From positions 102,893-166,892 of the forward strand of contig CALURV010000024.1 of the NCBI GenBank assembly GCA_944323285.1: a stretch of 64,000 nt of DNA, written 5' to 3'. This document shows, in pieces, positions 45,379 to 53,349 of the stretch; within the stretch, counting starts at the first letter, position 1, and every line of letters begins with the position of its first letter. This stretch comes from Candidatus Gastranaerophilales bacterium (lineage in GTDB: Bacteria; Cyanobacteriota; Vampirovibrionia; Gastranaerophilales; Gastranaerophilaceae). A program made the position numbers and the translations under genes. Below the pieces are notes generated by a model. It saw only the letters and a program-made list of their open reading frames with translations. It was not told the DNA's origin and searched no databases.

Positions 45379-46470
45379 TTATTTTCTGCCAGTTAGTATT
45401 TTTACTATTTTATTTTTTAATCTGTATATAAAACTTTTATTGAAATTTGCGAAATTATGTTTAAAATTACAATTTAATAATCTGCAGTACATTTTGCAGC
45501 TTTTTGTCATGTTTCTGCATTTTTTAGCTTTTTCATTTATCCATATATCTTCAGGATTAGTATCTTTTATATTTCCAACGGGTTCCATATTAAAACATAA
45601 TCTTACATCGCCATAAGGATCAATTGCAAAATTAGTTGTTCCTACATCACATATTATTTCATTTAAAATGTCATCAGGATTATTGAAAAATACTTTCATT
45701 GCATTTAATTGTTCATAAGAATTATATATAGAATGTCCGGCTTGTTTCATTTCAATCAATTTATCTATTACTTCAATTGCTCTTTTAGCCATATTTTTAT
45801 ATTTCGTTCTTAATTCAACAGGCATTTTATATGTAGAAGTTTTGCATCCTTTCTGGTAGAAATATCCATGGAAAGATTCTTTATCATCGAGCAATTGAAA
45901 CATTATTCCGTTAATTTTATTTTTTGTAACATATTCTACAAGAGGAATAATTTCTTCTAAATTTTCAGGAAGCATAATTGTTGCTATATTTATTCCCAAC
46001 GAGGATTTTTTTTCATTTCTTAATTTTGTTAGAGTTTGAATTGTTTCAATGGTCTTTTCATAAGAACCTTGTCTTCCTCTTGATTCATCGTGGATTAAAG
46101 GGTTATTTACAGCATTTAATGATACATTTAAAGATTCAATAGGTGAGTCTATTATCTTTTCATAAAGATGTTGAATGCTAAATGCATTTGTCATTGAAGC
46201 TACTTTTATACAAAGAGAGTGCGCATATTCAGCCAGTTCAAATATATCCTGTCTTAAAAAAGGTTCACCACCTGAAAAACAAAACCAAAACCCATCACCT
46301 AACCATTTATGTAATTTATTTAAAACTTCTTTCCAATCCTCTGTTGTTAATTCTTTATCCATTACTTCAGATGCTACTGTTTTCCATTTTGAGCACGTTA
46401 CACACTGCATTTGACATCTATCTGTTACATCAAATGTTATTTGCTGTGGCTTTTCATTGAATTCTTTCAT
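45379..46470 (-). CDS. Radical SAM/SPASM-type protein
   Basis: A 363-residue radical SAM protein. The [4Fe-4S] motif is C-x3-C-x2-C in TDRCQMQCVTCSKWK (residues about 18-25), with the GGEP motif in FSGGEPFLRQDIF. SPASM-like auxiliary cysteines lie near the C-terminus (IICDVG, VRLCFN, CRNMTKSCKMYCRLLNC). Such proteins act in peptide or carbohydrate maturation. The substrate is not visible: no small peptide gene is adjacent. It precedes the DUF815 ATPase by one base. The start is supported by GAGAG(A) before the ATG. Confidence 0.82.
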   Translation of the reverse strand: MKEFNEKPQQITFDVTDRCQMQCVTCSKWKTVASEVMDKELTTEDWKEVLNKLHKWLGDGFWFCFSGGEPFLRQDIFELAEYAHSLCIKVASMTNAFSIQHLYEKIIDSPIESLNVSLNAVNNPLIHDESRGRQGSYEKTIETIQTLTKLRNEKKSSLGINIATIMLPENLEEIIPLVEYVTKNKINGIMFQLLDDKESFHGYFYQKGCKTSTYKMPVELRTKYKNMAKRAIEVIDKLIEMKQAGHSIYNSYEQLNAMKVFFNNPDDILNEIICDVGTTNFAIDPYGDVRLCFNMEPVGNIKDTNPEDIWINEKAKKCRNMTKSCKMYCRLLNCNFKHNFANFNKSFIYRLKNKIVKILTGRK

Positions 46471-46497
46471 CTATCTCTCTCTTTCATAAAAATGGTA

Positions 46498-48348
46498 TCA
46501 ATGGCTAATTTTACTGTCAAGCTTTTTTGATTGTGTATTAAAATAATCATACACCAATTGTGCTTGTTTTTGTGTCATTAATAACATTAATTCTTCTTTT
46601 GTTAATTTTGATATTTTATCTATATCTGAATATTTTTCTATTAGAATCTTTTTATTTTTTTTGTATAAACCTTCAATATCATCCAGCTCTGAATGCAGTG
46701 CTGATTTTTCTCTTAAACTGCGGTGAAATGTTATTGCAAATCTATGAGCTTCATCTCTTATTCTTTGAAAGAAATATAGTGCTTGTGAATTTGTAGGTAA
46801 TAAAACAGGTTTTGATTTATTTGGCAGAAATACTTCTTCTATTCTTTTGGCAAGCGATATTATATCTTGATTTTTTACTCCTAATTCTTCTAATATTTCA
46901 ACTGCACTTGAAAGTTGTCCCTTTCCACCGTCTATTATTATTAAGTCCGGAAATTCTTTATTTTCTTTAAGTAATCGTGAATATCGCCTTTTTATTACTT
47001 CTCTCATTGATTTAAAATCATCAGGTTTCCCTTCTTCAATTGTTTTAATTTTGAATTTTTTATATTCACTTTTCTTTGGCATTCCGTTATAAAAATAAAC
47101 CAATGATGCTACGGTATTTGTTCCTTGAATATGTGATATATCAAAACATTCAACAATATGCGGAAACTTTCTTAGTTTTAATTTTTCTTGTATATATGAG
47201 CCTGTTTCATTAAAATTACTTTGTATTTCCTGCAATGATTTTACTTTCATTTCCTGCAAGTGATAATTTGAATTTTTTAATGCAAGTTCTAGTATTTCTT
47301 GGTTCCTTTTACTATCTTTCGGATTTATGGATACCTTTTCACCTTTTTTGGAACTTAACCATTCCTCAAGGGTACTTTTTTCATCATTATCTATTCTATA
47401 AGAGAAGATTATTTCTGATGGTATATCTTCATTTTCTGACAATTGATAGTATTCTTTCATAAAATAAGTAATTATTTCACTATCAGAATCGTAGTCTGAT
47501 TTTGATATTTCAAAATCTTTTTTATTGGTTAATCTTCCATCTCTAATTTGAAGAAGAGAAATTCCGCCAATAAATTCATCACTGCTTATTGATATAATAT
47601 CTTGATTTATATTTGTATTTTCATAAACAACTTTTTGTTTTTCTATAGTTTTTAATACATCAAAATAACTGTCTCTATATCTTGCTGCTTGTTCAAATTC
47701 TTCTTTTTGTGAACATTTTTCCATCATTTGTTTTAACTCTTGAACAAGCTGCATTTGTTTTCCTGATAGGAAAAGTTCAACATTCTTTATTAGCTTCTTA
47801 TAATCTTCAGAGCTTATTCTCTTCTGGCAAGGTGCCATACATCTTCCTATTTGATAATATATACAGGGTCTATCTTTAAATTTTGGCGTTTTACATTGTT
47901 TTAACGGGAAAAGCTTTTTCAATAAATCCAAAGTAGTATACATAGACTTTGCATTTGTATAAGGTCCATAATACTTGCCTTCGAGCATATTTTTATTTCT
48001 TTTTCGTGTAACCAAGATTCTCGGATAATCTTCTTTTGTTATTAAGAAATAAGGGAATTTTTTGTCGTCTTTTAGTAAAACATTATACTTAGGCTTATAT
48101 TTCTTTATTAAATGTGATTCTAAAATTAATGCTTCAATTTCTGAATTTGTTATTATAAACTCAATTTTTACAATTTGAGGTACCATAACTTTAAGTTTTA
48201 CCGAGTCGTGTTTTTTATTGAAGTAACTCGAAACACGTCTTTTCAAATTCTTAGCCTTGCCTACATATATAATTGTATTTGTCTTATCATAAAATTGATA
48301 AGATCCGCTTGACTCAGGTATTAAACGTAATTGTTCTTTTATATTCAT
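46498..48348 (-). CDS. uvrC: Excinuclease ABC subunit C
   Basis: A 616-residue nucleotide-excision-repair nuclease that makes both incisions after UvrAB damage recognition. The GIY-YIG domain opens the protein (GSYQFYDKTNTIIYVGKAKN), then ARYRDSYF with the UvrB-binding UVR motif near residue 210, the RNase H-like nuclease domain with VECFDISHIQGTNTVASLVYF and LIIIDGGKGQLSSA, RIRDEAHRFAITFHR, and a C-terminal helix-hairpin-helix region. Length is typical (about 600). It is divergent from the small cysteine-cluster gene; a -10-like TAAAAT is only a few bases from its start. Confidence 0.96.
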   Translation of the reverse strand: MNIKEQLRLIPESSGSYQFYDKTNTIIYVGKAKNLKRRVSSYFNKKHDSVKLKVMVPQIVKIEFIITNSEIEALILESHLIKKYKPKYNVLLKDDKKFPYFLITKEDYPRILVTRKRNKNMLEGKYYGPYTNAKSMYTTLDLLKKLFPLKQCKTPKFKDRPCIYYQIGRCMAPCQKRISSEDYKKLIKNVELFLSGKQMQLVQELKQMMEKCSQKEEFEQAARYRDSYFDVLKTIEKQKVVYENTNINQDIISISSDEFIGGISLLQIRDGRLTNKKDFEISKSDYDSDSEIITYFMKEYYQLSENEDIPSEIIFSYRIDNDEKSTLEEWLSSKKGEKVSINPKDSKRNQEILELALKNSNYHLQEMKVKSLQEIQSNFNETGSYIQEKLKLRKFPHIVECFDISHIQGTNTVASLVYFYNGMPKKSEYKKFKIKTIEEGKPDDFKSMREVIKRRYSRLLKENKEFPDLIIIDGGKGQLSSAVEILEELGVKNQDIISLAKRIEEVFLPNKSKPVLLPTNSQALYFFQRIRDEAHRFAITFHRSLREKSALHSELDDIEGLYKKNKKILIEKYSDIDKISKLTKEELMLLMTQKQAQLVYDYFNTQSKKLDSKISH

Positions 48349-48378
48349 AGCTATATTTTACAATACTTTTAATATTAC

Positions 48379-48387
48379 TGATATAAT
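48379..48387 (+). promoter_or_regulatory. Extended -10 box six bases from an ATG
   Basis: TGATATAAT (48379-48387) followed by six bases and ATG 48394, with no ribosome-binding site. It implies a leaderless transcript for the cysteine-cluster gene. Confidence 0.5.
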
Positions 48388-48393
48388 TATGTT

Positions 48394-48813
48394 ATGTTTT
48401 TAAAGAAAATTTTTTATAAATATATACTTAGAAGAAAATACTATAGATACGGAAAATGCAACAGATGCGGTGATTGTTGCAGTAAAATATATGTAAATCA
48501 TAAAAAAGACACAATTAAAACTATTGAAGAGTTTGAAAAATTAAAAAATCTGCATCCGTTTTACACTTTTCTTGAAGTAATTGATAAAGATAGTAATGGA
48601 CTTGTATTTAAATGTAATAAATTTGATAAGGATAAACATATTTGCACTATACATAAATTAAGACCTGGCATTTGCAGAAGATATCCTTCTGAAATTATTT
48701 TAAATATGAATGGAGTAATGTCAGATAAATGCGGTTTCTATTTTAAACCTATTGATAGTTTTGAAGAAGTTTTGAAAAAACAAATAAATAAAACCAAAAA
48801 ATTTCTAATATAA
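48394..48813 (+). CDS. YkgJ-family cysteine-cluster protein
   Basis: A 139-residue protein of the YkgJ (CxxCxxCC) zinc/iron-chelating family. The defining cluster is CNRCGDCC near residue 25, followed by FKCNKFDKDKHICTIHKLRP with further cysteines and GICRRYPSE. Members are thought to bind zinc or iron-sulfur; the function is not established. The gene is read against its neighbours, diverging from uvrC and overlapping folP by nine bases at its 3' end. It seems to be transcribed from its own leaderless promoter. Confidence 0.82.
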   Translation: MFLKKIFYKYILRRKYYRYGKCNRCGDCCSKIYVNHKKDTIKTIEEFEKLKNLHPFYTFLEVIDKDSNGLVFKCNKFDKDKHICTIHKLRPGICRRYPSEIILNMNGVMSDKCGFYFKPIDSFEEVLKKQINKTKKFLI

Positions 48814-49974
48814 TTTTTGAGCAATATCTAAATATTTTTTAGTTAATTCAACATTATGAACCCGATGAATATTAACATTAGAAAGCATTGCAGAGTATAA
48901 TGCCGTATGTAAATCTGCATCTTCACATGTAATATCAAAAGTTTTTCTGATAAAAGATTTTCTTGAAATGCCTAATAACATAGGACAATTTAATGTTTTG
49001 AATTCGTCTATTCTTTTCAAAAGCTCAAAATTAGTTTCAACAGATTTTCCAAATCCTATTCCGATATCAATTATTATATTTTTTCTATCAAGTCCAGATT
49101 TTTCTAACAAGTCAATTTTATTTTTTAGTGATATATAAATTTCTTCAACAATATCACCACTGACAAAATTAGAGGAAACGGCAGGAACTTTGTTTGAATG
49201 CATTATTATTACAGGTATATTTTTTTCACAAACAAAATCTAACAATTTTTTATCAAAATCCAATCCGGAAACGTCATTAATGATATCAGCGCCCATGTCT
49301 ATTGCTTGTTTTGCAGTTTCATAATTTCTTGTATCAACGCTGATAGGAATATCTGCAAAATTATTTCTAATTGCTTTTATAATAGGAATTACTCTGTTTT
49401 TTTCTTCATCTGCATTAATGGGTAATGCATCTGGCCTTGTAGATTCACCGCCTATATCAATAATATCGGCTCCATCTTTAATCAATTTTTCACAGTGAAT
49501 TAATGCTGATTCAACCGAATTATATTTTCCACCGTCTGAAAATGAATCAGGTGTAGCATTTATTATCCCCATTATATATGGCCTTGCCCAATCAAATAAT
49601 TTATTTCTTATTTCTATTGGTTTCAATTTTTTATTTAATTCATAATTTAATTCTTGTGCTAATTTTTTTAATCGAAATGGCTGAATATACAATTTTTTTA
49701 TGAGCTTTTTTAACTGAGAATTCGTTGCAAAAATAATTGCATCTGTAGTTTCACATTTACACATTACTGTATCTCTGTTAACAGCACAATCAAAACCTAA
49801 AGAAAGACAAAGTTGTTTTAAAATATTTGCGTCATATGACTTTAAGTTGAATATTTTATATAATTGTCCTTCATATTTTGAAGAAGCTTCTAATATATAA
49901 GAAGAATCAAACCCAATAGAATTCAATTCTTTTAATACATTCCTATTTGCTTTTTTTACAAATATATCATTCAT
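48805..49974 (-). CDS. folP: Dihydropteroate synthase with N-terminal extension
   Basis: A 389-residue folate enzyme joining pABA and dihydropterin pyrophosphate. The DHPS barrel starts about residue 130: IMGIINATPDSFSDGG (pterin loop), DIIDIGGESTRP, VDTRNYETAKQA, INDVSGL, PVIIMHS, IIIDIGIGFGKS, LLGISRKSF and a final HRVHNVELT. About 125 residues precede it, including FDCAVNRDTVMCKCETTDAI; FolP of Campylobacterota has a comparable length (about 380-390), so this extension may be an old variant. The start is set at ATG 49974, six bases after TATAAT; an in-frame start at 50022 is less likely. It is convergent with the YkgJ-type gene. Confidence 0.9.
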   Translation of the reverse strand: MNDIFVKKANRNVLKELNSIGFDSSYILEASSKYEGQLYKIFNLKSYDANILKQLCLSLGFDCAVNRDTVMCKCETTDAIIFATNSQLKKLIKKLYIQPFRLKKLAQELNYELNKKLKPIEIRNKLFDWARPYIMGIINATPDSFSDGGKYNSVESALIHCEKLIKDGADIIDIGGESTRPDALPINADEEKNRVIPIIKAIRNNFADIPISVDTRNYETAKQAIDMGADIINDVSGLDFDKKLLDFVCEKNIPVIIMHSNKVPAVSSNFVSGDIVEEIYISLKNKIDLLEKSGLDRKNIIIDIGIGFGKSVETNFELLKRIDEFKTLNCPMLLGISRKSFIRKTFDITCEDADLHTALYSAMLSNVNIHRVHNVELTKKYLDIAQKLY

Positions 49975-49980
49975 AAAAAT

Positions 49981-49986
49981 ATTATA
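49981..49986 (-). promoter_or_regulatory. -10 box six bases from the folP start
   Basis: TATAAT on the minus strand (49986 to 49981), then ATTTTT, then ATG 49974. No ribosome-binding site is present; a leaderless transcript is implied. Confidence 0.5.
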
Positions 49987-50100
49987 AAAAAAACTATCTT
50001 CTTTGTGTAGCACCAGTATCAAACTTTTTTATATAGTCATACTTCACAACTTTGTCATTCTTGTTACAAAATAAAAATTTAAATTAATTTTCTATGCAAA

Positions 50101-50132
50101 AAAAATGAGCTACTTTATGTAGCTCATTTTTT
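50101..50132 (-). terminator. Intrinsic terminator after the 50141-50764 gene
   Basis: Minus-strand stem AAAAATGAGCTAC / GTAGCTCATTTTT with a five-base loop, ending in eight T. It is symmetrical enough to act in both directions. Confidence 0.8.
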
Positions 50133-50140
50133 ATATATAA

Positions 50141-50764
50141 CTAAGCTAATAATTCTGCAATATCTGTAAGGATTGAAGTTTGTGAAAGTACTTTATCAAA
50201 TCTTGTTTTAGTACCAGTATATGCATTTGTACCTTTTTGCATAATATCACTAACTCCATCACCATCACTATCTCTTGAACATATAGTAGGAACAACAGAT
50301 GCTGCAGCGGCAATTCCAACAGCATTAGAGAATGCAGAATCAGCACCATTTTTAGCAAATTTACCATATAATTTACTACATTTATCATTAATTTGTCTTA
50401 TTAACTCACTTGATAAATTCTTAGTTTTATCTAGTTTTGATATAGGTTCTTCAACACTTAATCTTGATGAAGCAGTTTTTAAAGAGTTAGAAATAGATTT
50501 TAATCCCTTTTCAATTGTTTCTGGTGCCTTTGGCACAGCTTTTTTAACTAATGAAGCAATTTTTTTACCTGAAGCAAAAGCTAAAATAGCTGCTAACCCT
50601 ACTGAAGCTATTACTGAAACTGGTTTCTTTATATCATCAGATTCAACAAATTCATCATTTAATTGAGTTGTTAATTCTCTTAGTTTTGTATACTCATAAT
50701 CATCAGATTTACCAAAAGAAACTTCAGGTTTTATTGGTGTACAATTCACTGCAGAAATATTCAT
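50141..50764 (-). CDS. Hypothetical protein with SFGK leader and Ca-binding-like loop
   Basis: A 207-residue protein of no recognised family. It opens MNISAVNCTPIKPEVSFGK, one of five cases of a shared leader motif in this window. A hydrophobic stretch follows (SVIASVGLAAILAFASG, about residues 49-65), then a basic amphipathic part and a second Ala-rich stretch (SNAVGIAAAASVVPTIC). Near the C-terminus SRDSDGDGVSDIMQKG (about residue 168) matches a dockerin/thrombospondin-type-3 calcium loop. It is followed by its own terminator. Its upstream neighbour on the same strand is a large EF-hand protein, which may hint at a common calcium-dependent setting. Confidence 0.6.
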   Translation of the reverse strand: MNISAVNCTPIKPEVSFGKSDDYEYTKLRELTTQLNDEFVESDDIKKPVSVIASVGLAAILAFASGKKIASLVKKAVPKAPETIEKGLKSISNSLKTASSRLSVEEPISKLDKTKNLSSELIRQINDKCSKLYGKFAKNGADSAFSNAVGIAAAASVVPTICSRDSDGDGVSDIMQKGTNAYTGTKTRFDKVLSQTSILTDIAELLA

Positions 50765-50867
50765 ATTATACCTACTTTCTTATAATCTATATTCTACTAC
50801 AATTAAAACAATCAAGTTTATTTTTTGCTTTAATTATATTAAATGTTAAAAAAAGTTTACAAAATAT

Positions 50868-50987
50868 TGTCCGAGAAAAAATTCACGATAAGCTGAAAGT
50901 GTGAGTGAATTTTTTTGAGTGGTGTTTTTAAAAGGTGAGTACTTTGTTAGCTAGGATGAGAAGGTAACAAAGTGCGATACTAGATTA
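50868..50987 (+). repeat. Dispersed 120-bp structured repeat, copy A
   Basis: About 92% identical (10 differences in 120, no gaps) to copy B at 63314-63433. It contains three hairpins in order: AAAAAATTCAC / GTGAATTTTTT; a short stem at about 50920-50938; and ACTTTGTTA / TAACAAAGT with a 15-base cap. It closes with ACTAGATTA. In the middle stem copy A has TGTT where B has CACC; all four changes keep pairing with the unchanged AGGTG arm through G-U wobbles. That supports a structured RNA or an element selected for RNA folding. It lies between two minus-strand genes and is no leader of either. Confidence 0.75.
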
Positions 50988-50996
50988 AAATTCATA

Positions 50997-51030
50997 AAAA
51001 GAGATTAGCCTTTATAAGCTAACCTCTTTT
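50997..51030 (-). terminator. Intrinsic terminator after the EF-hand protein gene
   Basis: Minus-strand stem AAAAGAGGTTAGC / GCTAATCTCTTTT with one G-U pair and an eight-base loop, then T-rich sequence. On the plus strand the same position is an A-C mismatch, so the minus orientation is meant. Confidence 0.8.
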
Positions 51031-51045
51031 AAATTTATAACTTTT

Positions 51046-53163
51046 TTATGCAACTAATTTATGCCATAAATCTGCATATTCTCTAGTTTCACCATTAACT
51101 TTAAATGTAGCACCTTCTTGTTCCATTAATTGATTTCCATTTCCATCAAAATTATCAATCAATGAAGTATCTTCTGTTTGAGCTAAGTTAATCTCAGTAA
51201 TACCTGCTTCACTTAAAGATACAGCTTCTGAATTATATCCATTTAATTTAATTTTAAATCCAAAGTTTTCTTCTAAATACTTAATATCTTTTTCATCTAA
51301 AACATTGTCATCATTTCCATTTATTAAATTATTTTGTTTTGCAAATTCTTTTAAAGCTTCAAAACCATCATTAAATCCATCTTTAACATTATCGCCATTT
51401 AAATCTGTATTATTACCAAAACATTCAGAACCATCTTCACCAGATATTCCATTACCATCTTTATCAAATACTAATACAGCATCGGCAGAATCAAATATAT
51501 TATCAAGATTTCCATCGCCATCTATATCATAACTAATAATTTCATCAGATGTTTTTATGCCATCACCATTTATATCAAAGGAAAGAGGAGATGCTGTTGT
51601 ATAACAAGCATTGAAACAACACATTTCACCGTTTGAATCCATATAACAAACTTTTGAGCCAGAATCTGAATTTGTTTTGGTAAAATTATACATACAATTA
51701 TTACCAGTTTCAACTTGTTTTATAGAAGAATTTTTAGACATATCATATACATGATATTTATTGTCATCTTTACCTTGAGCAATTATATATCTTGGTTCAC
51801 CATTTTCTAATTTTTCAGATAAATCAATGTTATTATCTGCAACCATTTTCCATTCATCATCTGCAACAATAACTTTCTTTTCATTTATTTTTGTATCAAT
51901 ATCTTTAAGTTTATTTTCTTGATTTTTTAAATTTGCATTCGCATATCTTAATTGTGTTTCTTTTGTTGTATCTAAATTATTTTTTGCTTGATTATAACAA
52001 ATTTGTGCTTGTTTTGTCTCATTTGAACAAGTTTCACTTATCTTATTGTCTATTTCTATTTTTTCAGCCTCTAAATTTTGTAATTTTTCCTCTTGTACAG
52101 CAAGATCATTTTCTAATTGTGATAAATCTTGTTTTAAACATTCCAGTGTTTCTTTATCACTATTTAACTGCTCTTGAGCTTGTTGAATTTGAGCTTGTAC
52201 TTGCTGCTTTTGTGCTTCAATTGCAGCTTGTTTTTCTGGATCATCACTTGATTGGCTGTTTAAAGCTGCTAATTGTGATTCTAATTCACAAATTGTTGCT
52301 TCATCAGAAGCAATAACTCCTTCTTGATCTGATATTTCACCCTTTTTGTTATTTATATTAATATTTGTTGTATCTACAATATTTTCTTGGTTTTCTATTT
52401 CTTCAACTTTACAAGCTCTTTGCTCTTTTAATTCTTTTGAAACATTTTCATCATTTTTTAATGCTTCATCATATTGTTCTTTTGCTTCATTATATTTATT
52501 TTCAGCACATAATACTGCATTATTTTTACCTGAATATACATCATTAACTGCTTCTCTAGCTTCATTAACAACTCCTTTTTGAGAAGCCTTTTCATTTTCA
52601 AGTTGAGTCAATGACATATTGTTCAAATAACTATTACTGCTTTGTGGCATTCCACTTGCAAAATTATTCGTCATACATCCGAAATTATTAAATTGTGAAT
52701 ATAAATCAAATTCATCCGTAATAGAATTATTTTGTGAATATTTAGTGTTAAATTCAACATCATTATCTAATTCTTGTGCCCTTAATTGAACATCATTATT
52801 ATATGAAAATTTTTCATTATTTATATCATAAAAAGCACGAAGAATATCATCTTGCGTTAAATCTGACAAATTACCATCATATCCTTTTATATATTCTTTA
52901 AACTTTGCTTTTTCTTCTGAACTTATTACACCATCACCGTTTATATCTAAGGCTTTTCTAACAGCCTCATTAGAATATGATATTGAATCTAAAAAATCAG
53001 TAACTTCATCTTTTTCTTCTCTAGAAAAAGAATCTTCAGATAAGCTATTAAAAGTAAATAAATTGTCAAAATTATTACCAACAATAGGGTTACTATAATT
53101 AACTTTGCCTGTTTCACCTAATGCATATGTTCTTAATTCTTGTTCACCATTATTTACTCTCAT
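51046..53163 (-). CDS. Large EF-hand/coiled-coil protein with hemolysin-type C-terminal repeat region
   Basis: A 705-residue acidic protein. An EF-hand loop lies near residue 70-85 (ALDINGDGVISSEEKAKF). Residues about 170-430 are a long, Gln/Glu/Asn-rich coiled coil. The C-terminal part has several calcium loops (SFDINGDGIKTSDE, YDIDGDGNLDNIF, VFDKDGNGISGEDGSE, DLNGDNVKDGF), in the order found in hemolysin-type/RTX-associated domains, ending DLWHKLVA. No signal peptide is visible, so export, if any, would use a C-terminal or type I signal. ATG 53163 is chosen for AGAGGA eight bases upstream. It could be a surface or spacer protein; function is unknown. Confidence 0.65.
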   Translation of the reverse strand: MRVNNGEQELRTYALGETGKVNYSNPIVGNNFDNLFTFNSLSEDSFSREEKDEVTDFLDSISYSNEAVRKALDINGDGVISSEEKAKFKEYIKGYDGNLSDLTQDDILRAFYDINNEKFSYNNDVQLRAQELDNDVEFNTKYSQNNSITDEFDLYSQFNNFGCMTNNFASGMPQSSNSYLNNMSLTQLENEKASQKGVVNEAREAVNDVYSGKNNAVLCAENKYNEAKEQYDEALKNDENVSKELKEQRACKVEEIENQENIVDTTNININNKKGEISDQEGVIASDEATICELESQLAALNSQSSDDPEKQAAIEAQKQQVQAQIQQAQEQLNSDKETLECLKQDLSQLENDLAVQEEKLQNLEAEKIEIDNKISETCSNETKQAQICYNQAKNNLDTTKETQLRYANANLKNQENKLKDIDTKINEKKVIVADDEWKMVADNNIDLSEKLENGEPRYIIAQGKDDNKYHVYDMSKNSSIKQVETGNNCMYNFTKTNSDSGSKVCYMDSNGEMCCFNACYTTASPLSFDINGDGIKTSDEIISYDIDGDGNLDNIFDSADAVLVFDKDGNGISGEDGSECFGNNTDLNGDNVKDGFNDGFEALKEFAKQNNLINGNDDNVLDEKDIKYLEENFGFKIKLNGYNSEAVSLSEAGITEINLAQTEDTSLIDNFDGNGNQLMEQEGATFKVNGETREYADLWHKLVA

Positions 53164-53349
53164 TATAACATCCTCTAAATAAAATATATATGTTATATAT
53201 ATAAAGTTATTTTTTGATAGCAAGTTTTGACATTCAAAAAAAATTTTACAAAAATTTACAATTAGAATAACATATTAAATCATTTCTTTAAAAATAAAAT
53301 TTATATGTTAAAATTCTTGTAATATGTAGATTATCGGAGATTAGGGAGA

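Noticed and set aside
50868-50987. T-box riboswitch, suggested by AGTGG-x-ACC-like sequence in copies A and B
   Set aside because: There is no specifier loop or terminator/antiterminator pair, the element is far shorter than a T-box leader, and copy A does not precede any gene on its strand.
52333-52582. Plus-strand frames within the large EF-hand gene and other hydrophobic antisense frames
   Set aside because: They are shadows of AT-rich, Gln/Asn/Glu-rich coding sequence on the other strand, with no start signals.
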